From Thalassotalea marina (GTDB lineage Bacteria; Pseudomonadota; Gammaproteobacteria; Enterobacterales; Alteromonadaceae): a stretch of 64,000 nt of DNA. Position numbers and translations under genes: made by a program. A model generated the notes under the pieces. It saw only the letters and a program-made list of their open reading frames with translations, was not told the origin of the DNA and did not search any database. Below, piece after piece: positions 40,389-48,452 of this stretch. Where the stretch lies: NCBI RefSeq assembly GCF_014656435.1, contig NZ_BNCK01000005.1, positions 124,001 to 188,000 of the forward strand, read 5' to 3'. The stretch's first letter is position 1. Every line of letters starts with the position of its first letter.

Positions 40389-41603
40389 TTAGTAGCCCAT
40401 GGTTTTATTCACAAAAGCATTTTTCAAACTGGGGCAATAATTCATCACTTTTAAACCAATATTTCGCCCAATCACCAATGGCGGTAGGGTATTTGAAAAC
40501 AAAGTGACTAAAGAATCAGTAATGCCAATCACCGTATTGTGATCTTTTGCTCGCTGTTCGCTGTATGCCATCAGGCTGGCTAAGGTGCCATAATCTTGTT
40601 GCGCTTTAATTTGCCGTGCTATCTGTTCAACTAACACTTTGACATCACGCAAACCCAAGTTAAACCCCTGCCCGGCAATTGGATGTATGGTGTGCGAGGC
40701 ATTGCCCACTAGCACAGTGCGATGAAATATTTGCTCTTTTGCTCTGAGTAAAATTAACGGATAAGCAGCCCGTTGCCCTACAATATCCACCTTACCTAAC
40801 CAAGAACCAAACGACTGGGTAATCGCTTGTTTAAATGCATCGTCAGATAGCGCCATGACTTCGGCTGCTTTGTCAGGTGGTAAGGTCCAAACCATTGAAC
40901 ATTTAGTGCTTGAGGTTTTGTTTTCAGGCAAAGGTAACATGGCAAACGGCCCATGCTGGGTAAAACGTTCGTAAGCAATATTTTGGTGAGGCGTTTGCAT
41001 CGACAAATTAGCGATAACCGCCGTTTGTTGGTAGTCTTTGCTGTCGCTGGCAATATTTGCCAGTTCACGACATTTGGATTGCCCACCGTCACATGCTACA
41101 AGCAAGTTTGCTGAAATAGTTTGCGCCGACGCCAGTGTTACATTGACATGGTCTTTGTGCCAATCAATTGTTGAAATGGTATCTGGTGTAAACCAAGTCA
41201 CATTGTTTTGCTGTTTAACCTGTTCAACTAATGCATCACCCAAAACCGACATTTCAATCACATGACCAAGGGCATCAACGCCGTGATCTTTAGCGTAAAC
41301 ACGTGCCTTACCGTAAAAGCCTTTATCGGAAATATGAATAGTTTCAATGGGCGCGGCTTTAGTAGCAATACCTTGCCACACTTGTAAATTTTTTAAATAA
41401 TCTACACTGCCGTGTGATAGTGCCAATACCCTTGAATCAAAAGTTAAAGCGGTGTTGCTCAGCACTTCATTTGCTTCAATGATAGCGATGTTTAACTTGC
41501 TTGCTTGCGGCAATGTTAATTTTGATAGCGCCAGAGCGGTCAGACAACCTGATAAGCCACCGCCAGCGATGATCACATCAAAATGATTGGTTTGTTTTGT
41601 CAC
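40389..41603 (-). CDS. ubiH: 2-octaprenyl-6-methoxyphenol hydroxylase UbiH
   Basis: A 404-residue FAD monooxygenase for the C1 hydroxylation step of ubiquinone synthesis. It has the dinucleotide motif GGGLSGCLTALAL, DSRVLALSHGSVDYL, and the GD-type block TVLVGNASHTIHPIAGQGFNLGLRD; here Asn replaces the usual Asp of GDAAH (GNASH), a change also found in UbiH. It lies between pepP (29 bp upstream) and ubiI (33 bp downstream) in one operon. Confidence 0.92.
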   Translation of the reverse strand: MTKQTNHFDVIIAGGGLSGCLTALALSKLTLPQASKLNIAIIEANEVLSNTALTFDSRVLALSHGSVDYLKNLQVWQGIATKAAPIETIHISDKGFYGKARVYAKDHGVDALGHVIEMSVLGDALVEQVKQQNNVTWFTPDTISTIDWHKDHVNVTLASAQTISANLLVACDGGQSKCRELANIASDSKDYQQTAVIANLSMQTPHQNIAYERFTQHGPFAMLPLPENKTSSTKCSMVWTLPPDKAAEVMALSDDAFKQAITQSFGSWLGKVDIVGQRAAYPLILLRAKEQIFHRTVLVGNASHTIHPIAGQGFNLGLRDVKVLVEQIARQIKAQQDYGTLASLMAYSEQRAKDHNTVIGITDSLVTLFSNTLPPLVIGRNIGLKVMNYCPSLKNAFVNKTMGY

Positions 41604-41632
41604 ACAAAACTCTCTTTGATTTAACCTTGTTG

Positions 41633-42964
41633 TTAATTAGACGCCATGAGCGCTTCGATATCTGCCACGGATTTTGGCACGTTTTGCGTTAGGTTTTCAT
41701 GACCTTGATCAGTAACTAACACGTTATCTTCAATTCGCACACCTATACCGCGCCATTTAGCATCTATTTCATGGTTATCTGCTGGAAAGTATAAGCCCGG
41801 CTCTATAGTCATTACCATGCCAGGTTCAAATGCACGTGTTTGACGTTTATTTTCAATATGATAATCACCAACATCGTGAACATCTAGGCCTAACCAATGC
41901 CCCAAACCATGAATAAAATACTTTTTGCATGCTTTTTCTTCTATCAGCTGATTAACATCACCCGATAACAAACCCAGCTCAACAAGTTTTGGGGTAAAAA
42001 CCTCAATACAAATATCGTTAAGCTCAGCAAGGCTAACACCGGGTTTTACTGCAGCAATACAGGCATTTTGTGCATCTAACACTAACTGGTAAATGGTTTT
42101 TTGAGCATCGCTAAATTTACCGTTAACAGGAAAAGTGCGGGTAATATCTGCGGCATAACCAGCTAGCTCTCCTCCAGCATCAATTAACAATAAATCACCG
42201 CTGTTTAGCCGTGCACTGTTGTCGTTGTAATGTAAAATATTGGCGTTATTACCACCGGCAACAATAGAGTTGTAAGCTGCAAATCGAGCGCCATGCATGG
42301 CAAATTCATGCAATATTTCTGCTTCAATCTGATATTCAAATACACCATCAGCACAAGCTTTCATGGCTCTTTGATGAGCGCCACCACTGATATGATTAAT
42401 TTGTTTCATCACTTCAATTTCTGCAGCACTTTTAAATAGGCGCATTTCATCAATAATTGGTTGGCAATCAATAAACGATGTTGGCGCTTTAATGCCTTGT
42501 CGAGCACAAGCTTTTACATCAGCGAGCCAATGCATCACTTGCTCGTCATGCATTTCGTTGTGCCCTTGGCGATACAAAATCACTGACTTATCACAGATCA
42601 GCTCAAGCGCCACAGCATCAATTTCTTCGATATCGTATGCTTCATCAACACAGTACTGTTTAACTGCATTGTCTTTGCCGATACGTTTGCCGTGCCATAC
42701 CTCTTGCAAAGGATCTTTGGGCAAGCAAAACAAGATAGATTTTACCTGATTATTGACCTTCTCAATGGCTAATACCGCATCTTGCTCGTTAAACCCAGTT
42801 AAATACAAAAACGATTTGTCTTGGCAAAACAAATATTCTGTATCGTTGCTGCGAGTTGCTTGGCTACTGGCAAAAATAAAGGCTACGACGTTGTTTGGCA
42901 TTTGCTTAGCAAACGCCTGGCGTCGTGCAATAAACTCAGATGAATGTAATGAAGCAAGGGTCAT
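41633..42964 (-). CDS. pepP: Xaa-Pro aminopeptidase P
   Basis: A 443-residue metallopeptidase that removes N-terminal residues before proline. It has an N-terminal creatinase-like domain and a pita-bread catalytic domain with dinuclear metal ligands: LLIDAGGELAGYAADITRTFP (two Asp), HGLGHWLGLDVHD (His), MVMTIEPGLYF (Glu) and the final Glu in GVRIEDNVLV. All ligands are intact. It starts 2 bp after the ygfB stop. Confidence 0.95.
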   Translation of the reverse strand: MTLASLHSSEFIARRQAFAKQMPNNVVAFIFASSQATRSNDTEYLFCQDKSFLYLTGFNEQDAVLAIEKVNNQVKSILFCLPKDPLQEVWHGKRIGKDNAVKQYCVDEAYDIEEIDAVALELICDKSVILYRQGHNEMHDEQVMHWLADVKACARQGIKAPTSFIDCQPIIDEMRLFKSAAEIEVMKQINHISGGAHQRAMKACADGVFEYQIEAEILHEFAMHGARFAAYNSIVAGGNNANILHYNDNSARLNSGDLLLIDAGGELAGYAADITRTFPVNGKFSDAQKTIYQLVLDAQNACIAAVKPGVSLAELNDICIEVFTPKLVELGLLSGDVNQLIEEKACKKYFIHGLGHWLGLDVHDVGDYHIENKRQTRAFEPGMVMTIEPGLYFPADNHEIDAKWRGIGVRIEDNVLVTDQGHENLTQNVPKSVADIEALMASN

Positions 42965-42966
42965 AG

Positions 42967-43533
42967 TTAGTGCAATGATTCCGATTTGTTTTTTTGCTCA
43001 GGCGGTGTGCCTAATTCTGTAAAACATAACAATGATGAGATGCGTACATATTCAGATACTTCAAAATAAGCTTGCTCAACCTCTTCATTTTCTTCAGTTT
43101 CAGAAATTAAATTGGCAATTTCTGCGAAATCTTGCAGCACTTCTTTAACATCGTCTGACAAACTAGAAGTTTTCTTTTGCTCAAGGCCAAAGCCTAAATT
43201 AAAACCTTGTACCCAAACGCCCAATGCATGGCTGCGCTCAATAATAGATTCATCATCGTCAGGCAATAATAAGGCAAAAGAATATGAGTCATCTAAAATG
43301 GATTGCCACACTTGGCTAAACATCAATTTAATGTTGATGCGAACTTCTGGCGATAAAGATTCACCATTGTTAAACATATCTTCAATTAATGTGGTGTAGT
43401 TATTACTCTCAAAAGAAAAGCCAGCACAAATAAGGCCTGTTAACATGCCGTGAACTTCGGCGGCGTGTAATTCTGCGCTATGCGCTGTGAAAGTCGCCTG
43501 TACTGAGGCGAAATCTAATAGGTTATTTGACAT
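42967..43533 (-). CDS. ygfB: YgfB/UPF0149 family protein
   Basis: A 188-residue all-helical protein of the UPF0149 family. The N-terminal block SAELHAAEVHGMLTGLICAG and the middle LGVWVQGFNLGFGL are hallmarks. Its role is not well defined in most bacteria; the conserved link to pepP-ubiH is the main clue. It is the first gene of the operon and divergent from zapA, with a 186-bp shared promoter region. Confidence 0.93.
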   Translation of the reverse strand: MSNNLLDFASVQATFTAHSAELHAAEVHGMLTGLICAGFSFESNNYTTLIEDMFNNGESLSPEVRINIKLMFSQVWQSILDDSYSFALLLPDDDESIIERSHALGVWVQGFNLGFGLEQKKTSSLSDDVKEVLQDFAEIANLISETEENEEVEQAYFEVSEYVRISSLLCFTELGTPPEQKNKSESLH

Positions 43534-43719
43534 AAAAAGAACTGTAATAAAAGCTATTATTTATATCCTAACACTGCCTAAAGCTCTAAGCCAGCAACAT
43601 AAAGCAACGATAACTGCTTGCATCTATGATCTGAGCTGGTTATAGTTGCGCTACTATGTGCTAATATTTTGTTTATTTTACAAACAAGTAGCTAATTTAT
43701 ATAAGAGTTTCAAATTCAA

Positions 43720-44028
43720 ATGAACCAACACACGGTGACCATTGAAGTAGCAGGAAGACGACTGAAGATTGCTTGTCCGCAGGGGCAGGAATCGGCATTG
43801 CTTCTAGCCGCCAAAGAACTCGATAAACGATTAGGCGCTTGTCAAAGCCAAGGCAAAGTATTCAAAACTGCCGAACAAACCATGTTGATGGTGTCGTTGA
43901 ACTTAGCGAATGATTTGCTAACGCAACAGCAAAGTTTTGAGCAAGAAAAACAGCAATTGCAAAGTAAAATTGACTTATTGCAACAAACAATTGGCCAAGC
44001 CGTTCAAAATCAAGAAAAAAGCGCCTAA
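43720..44028 (+). CDS. zapA: Cell division protein ZapA
   Basis: A 102-residue ZapA that binds and bundles FtsZ at the division ring. The N-terminal beta part (TVTIEVAGRRLKIACPQGQESALLLAAKELDKRL) and the Gln-rich C-terminal coiled coil for dimerisation are typical. It is divergent from ygfB, as in E. coli, and precedes 6S RNA, although a further gene is inserted in between here. Confidence 0.95.
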   Translation: MNQHTVTIEVAGRRLKIACPQGQESALLLAAKELDKRLGACQSQGKVFKTAEQTMLMVSLNLANDLLTQQQSFEQEKQQLQSKIDLLQQTIGQAVQNQEKSA

Positions 44029-44053
44029 ATCCAAAAAAAACTAATAACTTACT

Positions 44054-45229
44054 ATGGACAGTAAAACCAAATTTTTAGCAGGATTAATAATCACCTGCTC
44101 GTTTGTTTATTTTTGTTTGTACCCATTATCTAAAGAAAGTACTTCCCTCTCTACAGCAAGTGTAAACGAGTCCGCAGAAAACCCAAATTCTCTTTATCAA
44201 CAGAACAACGTCAAATCAGCAACCTCTGTCCCTAAGCCGCTATTTACAGAAAGCAAATCGAGTACGGTTACAAATAAAATAGACAGTTTGGAAAAGATAC
44301 CTGAATGTACAATTGACCCCGATAGCTTTTACGGACAACAACTGCAAGAAGAATTAGCACAAGCAAAAGAGAACATTGAAGCAAATTGGCAAGATATAAG
44401 AGCCAAAAATCAGGTTAACCCTAAACAGCAAGTTGAATATATGCTTTACGGAGTAAAGGATTCGTTAAGTGCTAGTGATAAGCTAAACATCTTTGAACAA
44501 TACTTAACTCAACAACCCAATGACGTTTTTGCATTAAGCGCAGCTATTCACTATTGTGGCTTAGTTAAGAATAATACTGCTTGTGATGGAACGGTGACCC
44601 GTGCTGTAGAACACCAGAAAAACGGTTATTTATATCTAGCGTTAGCGGCAAGTAAACTAAAACAAAAAGATTACCAAACGGCTGACGATCTAATAATGAA
44701 AGCAATAAAGCAGCCTGCCTATAATAATCCCTATCTCAGCAACAGTCGAAATGAAGATCAGTTTTTGGCTTCAAATACTAATTTACCTGCCAATAAACGC
44801 TTGATGCTTCTGGGTAACAGTAGGCATACAGGTGACGGTTTGTTTGAAATTCACCGTAGTTGTGTGATGCCTCAAAAACAACATTTGTCCTCAGAATCTT
44901 GCTACCAAGTAGGACAATATCTCTCGCACAGTGGTAACATTGTCATCGATAAAATGTTCGGCTTAGGTATTCTGGAAAGCTATCATCAAGATTTCAACCT
45001 AGAAATGAGTGCAGATGAAACTAAATCTTCCATTGATGCTTATTTATCAAAATCGGCTGAATACAGTAAGCTCTTTAATTATGTCATTGCAGATGAACGG
45101 TTGCTCCCGACCTTTTTCAGCGAAAACTATGATCACAGTGAACAAGCTCGCATGAGAGCACTCACAGAACAGTTATTAGATTACTACCAAGATCCAGACT
45201 ACCAGCCTTGCCAAAAGTTTAACCAGTAA
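44054..45229 (+). CDS. Unknown membrane-anchored TPR-like protein between zapA and 6S RNA
   Basis: A 391-residue protein with an N-terminal signal anchor (FLAGLIITCSFVYFCLYPL, residues ~8-26), a Ser/Asn-rich linker to ~85 and a helical body that looks like degenerate TPR or Sel1-like repeats (for example YLYLALAASKLKQKDYQTADDLIMKAI). Six or more cysteines in the exported part (ECTID, HYCGL, ACDG, RSCVM, ESCYQ, QPCQK) suggest disulfides. I do not recognise a named family. It begins 25 bp after zapA and is probably cotranscribed with it. Confidence 0.7.
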   Translation: MDSKTKFLAGLIITCSFVYFCLYPLSKESTSLSTASVNESAENPNSLYQQNNVKSATSVPKPLFTESKSSTVTNKIDSLEKIPECTIDPDSFYGQQLQEELAQAKENIEANWQDIRAKNQVNPKQQVEYMLYGVKDSLSASDKLNIFEQYLTQQPNDVFALSAAIHYCGLVKNNTACDGTVTRAVEHQKNGYLYLALAASKLKQKDYQTADDLIMKAIKQPAYNNPYLSNSRNEDQFLASNTNLPANKRLMLLGNSRHTGDGLFEIHRSCVMPQKQHLSSESCYQVGQYLSHSGNIVIDKMFGLGILESYHQDFNLEMSADETKSSIDAYLSKSAEYSKLFNYVIADERLLPTFFSENYDHSEQARMRALTEQLLDYYQDPDYQPCQKFNQ

Positions 45230-45335
45230 TTCGAGGTCCAAAGAAATTTTTGCCCAAAGATAAAACAGTTAGCTTAATCCTTGGACAAACAGTCTTATTG
45301 ATAACAAAAAAGACTTAATGCGATCGATTTCATTC

Positions 45336-45341
45336 GCTATA
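45336..45341 (+). promoter_or_regulatory. -10 element of the 6S RNA promoter
   Basis: TATACT lies about 12 bases before the predicted 6S 5' end, a suitable distance for a sigma-70 promoter; the -35 region (TTAATG at about 45317) is weak. Confidence 0.55.
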
Positions 45342-45353
45342 CTTCAGTTAAGT

Positions 45354-45530
45354 CTTCTGGGGTATTGGTGTGTTAACTATGTCCCTGAGCCGATAAGTTT
45401 TACCTAAGGGAATTACGTAGCCTCTATTGTGCAGGCCTGGCATGTACCGGGAAGCCTACGGAAGTTGCACAATTTCCGCCTTGAACCACACGTGTTCTTG
45501 GGTCTGACGTTGGCATACTAGCTCCAGAAG
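45354..45530 (+). ncRNA. ssrS: 6S RNA
   Basis: The conserved 6S blocks are all present in order: GTCCCTGAGCCGATA on the 5' side, GGGAAGCCTACGG in the middle, and CCTTGAACCACACGTGTTC with GGGTCTGACG on the 3' side. The ends pair (CTTCTGG with CCAGAAG), giving a molecule of about 177 nt, the normal size. 6S RNA mimics an open promoter and sequesters sigma-70 RNA polymerase in stationary phase. It lies downstream of zapA as in other Gammaproteobacteria. The next gene is not the usual 5-formyl-THF cyclo-ligase; it is the convergent glgA, whose stop is 8 bp away. Confidence 0.94.
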
Positions 45531-45537
45531 CGTTTTA

Positions 45538-47103
45538 TCATCTTTCTACCCGATAAAGCTTTTCTACATACTCCTGCACTGATTTGTTCCAAGTAAAACG
45601 TCTTTTTTCTGCTTGCTTTGCAATTTCCCGATAGCTGTTTGGCTCGTCAGTAAACAACGTAATAGCTCGTTGAAAGCTTAATAACAAATTACCGACCTTT
45701 TGTGCATTGTTATCGCCACTAAAAACAAAACCCGTTTCGTTGTTCGATACCGTATCCGCCAAACCGCCAACAGCGTTTACCAAACAAGGCTGGCCTGCGC
45801 GCATGGCTAATAACTGGCTAATACCACAGGGTTCATAAGCACTTGGCATTAAAAACAAATCACCCAAAGTGTATAAACTATCAGAGAGTTGTTGATCGTA
45901 GGCATTGATAAACAGAAAGTTATCGTGTTTGGCCATTAGCTTGGTCATGATATGAGCCAATTGTTGATCACCACAACCGAGTAAAATCATTCGCCCATCA
46001 CGATTTGCTAACATGTCTAATAAAGCAGATAGCGCTGGTTGATGTTCAAATGGTTCAACTAATAAGCTCACTTTTTGTGGTGTTAACCTTCCAACACTCG
46101 TCACCAATGGACCTTTTGCTTTTGCTTCATTTTGCCATTGATTAACCTTTTCGTTTGCCAAATAAAAATCACTTGGCACATGTAACTGCTCAGCAATTAA
46201 GTGTATTAATTTTGCCTTGGCAGCAGACAAAAAGGCCTTAGTACTTTTCAGTACTTCAGGTTGCTCATCATAATCACAGCCATTGAGTATACCCAATAAG
46301 TCACCTGACTGGTGTTTACGCATTAAATCTTGTTCTAAGCCCTCGCCTGCAATTAATCCCGTTGCCGCATCGCTTGGTTTTAAAACCTCTAACGCATATG
46401 TGGGTGAAACTACATGCACTTTATCAGACAAATTAATGCCTGCGCGCATCGGGTTAAAACAATCTGGATAACGTGGGTCTGTTAATAAGCCTTGTTCAAA
46501 ACTCACCTCAGGAAACCAATCACTAAAACTTGAGTCTACCCCTACGATTGGACGAATTCCTTGAATGGCTAAATTGTGAATGGTAAACACTCGCCAAACA
46601 TCTTTTAAACATTGATAGTCGTGGTGATAATTGACTAAAACAGGTAAAAAAGCTGCGTGCCAATCGTGTAAATGTAATACATCGGGACGTGTTAATAACC
46701 CGTCTTTAATGCACTGAGCAACGCCTAAGTTAAATAGTGCAAATTTATTAGCATCACTGGCAAATGCGCCATAAGGATCATCGTAACAATACACGTTGCC
46801 GTTATTAGCACTAAAACTGGCGTGCGACAAAACAAACTGTCGTTCAACTTGCTCAGCTCTTAGTTGATACACTTCATAAAGGTAAAGTGTTTCATGCCAA
46901 GCTTTAAAGTACACCTTCACTTCACCAATTAACGCCGACGGATAATGCTGTTGATAGTTGTTATGGCTGGGGATCACGACTTCTATCTGATGACCTAGCT
47001 CCGATAGCGCAATGGGTACATCGCGGATCACATCAGCGATGCCACCAACTTTAGCCCCTTTTATTGCAGCATTTTCCGCTGCAACCATTAAAATTTGCAT
47101 CAA
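45538..47103 (-). CDS. glgA: Glycogen synthase
   Basis: A 521-residue GT5 ADP-glucose:glycogen glucosyltransferase. The N-terminal ADP-glucose loop reads KVGGIADV in place of the classic KTGGLADV; DVLHLHDWHAAFLPVL and the C-terminal EPCGISQLLAMRAGQPC (catalytic Glu region) are conserved. It is the last gene of the glg operon, 8 bp after glgC. Its stop lies 8 bp from the end of the convergent 6S RNA, with no terminator visible in between, so glgA transcripts may run through ssrS in antisense. Confidence 0.95.
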   Translation of the reverse strand: MMQILMVAAENAAIKGAKVGGIADVIRDVPIALSELGHQIEVVIPSHNNYQQHYPSALIGEVKVYFKAWHETLYLYEVYQLRAEQVERQFVLSHASFSANNGNVYCYDDPYGAFASDANKFALFNLGVAQCIKDGLLTRPDVLHLHDWHAAFLPVLVNYHHDYQCLKDVWRVFTIHNLAIQGIRPIVGVDSSFSDWFPEVSFEQGLLTDPRYPDCFNPMRAGINLSDKVHVVSPTYALEVLKPSDAATGLIAGEGLEQDLMRKHQSGDLLGILNGCDYDEQPEVLKSTKAFLSAAKAKLIHLIAEQLHVPSDFYLANEKVNQWQNEAKAKGPLVTSVGRLTPQKVSLLVEPFEHQPALSALLDMLANRDGRMILLGCGDQQLAHIMTKLMAKHDNFLFINAYDQQLSDSLYTLGDLFLMPSAYEPCGISQLLAMRAGQPCLVNAVGGLADTVSNNETGFVFSGDNNAQKVGNLLLSFQRAITLFTDEPNSYREIAKQAEKRRFTWNKSVQEYVEKLYRVER

Positions 47104-47111
47104 TTACTACC

Positions 47112-48440
47112 CTATTGTTCTTTAATGGTTTGCTTAATTGCTGGAATTTTTGCTTCTTCAGATATTGCTTCCATCATCTTGTGTTGCAACTTGACCAACA
47201 TAGGGCGAGTTACTAAAACAATGCCCTTGGAAGATATTCTAAAACCATTTTCTTTGTCGACTTGATGATCGATACCGATAGATAAGCCTTCCGGAATTTC
47301 ACAACCTCGATCTATGATTGCCCCTTTGATCACACAACTTCGACCAATTTTAACATTTGGTAATACCACTGAATTTTCCACGCTGCTGTATGACTGAACA
47401 TGCACGTTAGAAAATAACAGTGAATGTTTTATTTTTGCGCCCGAAATAATACAGCCAGCTGAGATGGTTGAGTCAACCGCCATGCCTCGTCTATCATCAT
47501 CATCAAAGACAAATTTAGCCGGAGGTAACTGTTCTTGATAGGTCCAAATTGGCCAATTGGCGTCATATAAATCTAACATTGGTGAAGGTGAAACTAGATC
47601 CATATTGGCTTCCCAAAACGAGTCGAGTGTTCCAACATCTCGCCAATAAGGCTCTTCCTTGTCATGGAGATCTTGTAGCGGATAAGCAAAAACTTTATGG
47701 CTTTTGATCAAAGCAGGAATGATATCGTGACCAAAGTCTCGGCCAGAGAAAGAGTTTTGTGCATCTTTTTCTAACTGTTCAAACAAAAATTGGGTATTAA
47801 AAATATAGTTGCCCATAGACGCTAAACAGCGCCCAGGCTTTCCGGGAATTTCTTCCGGTTGCGCCGGTTTTTCTTTAAAGGCATTAACTCTATTATTGCC
47901 ATCCACACTCATAACACCAAACGTGCTGGCCGCTTCTTCACAATCAAGCTCTACACAGCACACCGTCATATCTGCACCGGTTTCAACGTGTTTGGCAATT
48001 AACGGGCCGTAGTCCATGCGATATACGTGATCACCAGATAAAATCATGACAAATTTAGGTAATTCATGACGAATAATATCGATATTTTGAAATACTGCAT
48101 CAGCGGTGCCGCTATACCATTCTTCACCACAGCGCTGTGATGCAGGAAGAATTTCAACAGACTCACCCAACTCCTTTTTAAAATGCCCCCAACTACGATT
48201 AACATGACGAATTAATGAGTGAGACTTGTATTGCGTGGCAATACCAATACGACGAATACCAGAATTAACACAATTTGACAGCGGAAAATCGATAAGACGA
48301 AATTTACCACCAAAATGCACCGCAGGTTTTGCCCGCCAATTGGTCAGTTCATGTAATCTAGTGCCTTTGCCACCAGCGAGGATCAAAGCATAGGTGTCTT
48401 TAGTTAAATTACTAATATAGCGATCTTGTGTACCAGTCAT
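47112..48440 (-). CDS. glgC: Glucose-1-phosphate adenylyltransferase
   Basis: The 442-residue ADP-glucose pyrophosphorylase, the committed and allosterically controlled step of glycogen synthesis. It shows the nucleotide-binding [13 protein letters not shown] with the adjoining [22 protein letters not shown], the catalytic region [10 protein letters not shown] and a C-terminal left-handed beta-helix ([21 protein letters not shown]). The length is close to E. coli GlgC. It lies between glgP (12 bp) and glgA (8 bp). Confidence 0.96.
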   Translation of the reverse strand: MTGTQDRYISNLTKDTYALILAGGKGTRLHELTNWRAKPAVHFGGKFRLIDFPLSNCVNSGIRRIGIATQYKSHSLIRHVNRSWGHFKKELGESVEILPASQRCGEEWYSGTADAVFQNIDIIRHELPKFVMILSGDHVYRMDYGPLIAKHVETGADMTVCCVELDCEEAASTFGVMSVDGNNRVNAFKEKPAQPEEIPGKPGRCLASMGNYIFNTQFLFEQLEKDAQNSFSGRDFGHDIIPALIKSHKVFAYPLQDLHDKEEPYWRDVGTLDSFWEANMDLVSPSPMLDLYDANWPIWTYQEQLPPAKFVFDDDDRRGMAVDSTISAGCIISGAKIKHSLLFSNVHVQSYSSVENSVVLPNVKIGRSCVIKGAIIDRGCEIPEGLSIGIDHQVDKENGFRISSKGIVLVTRPMLVKLQHKMMEAISEEAKIPAIKQTIKEQ

Positions 48441-48452
48441 TTCGATATCTCC

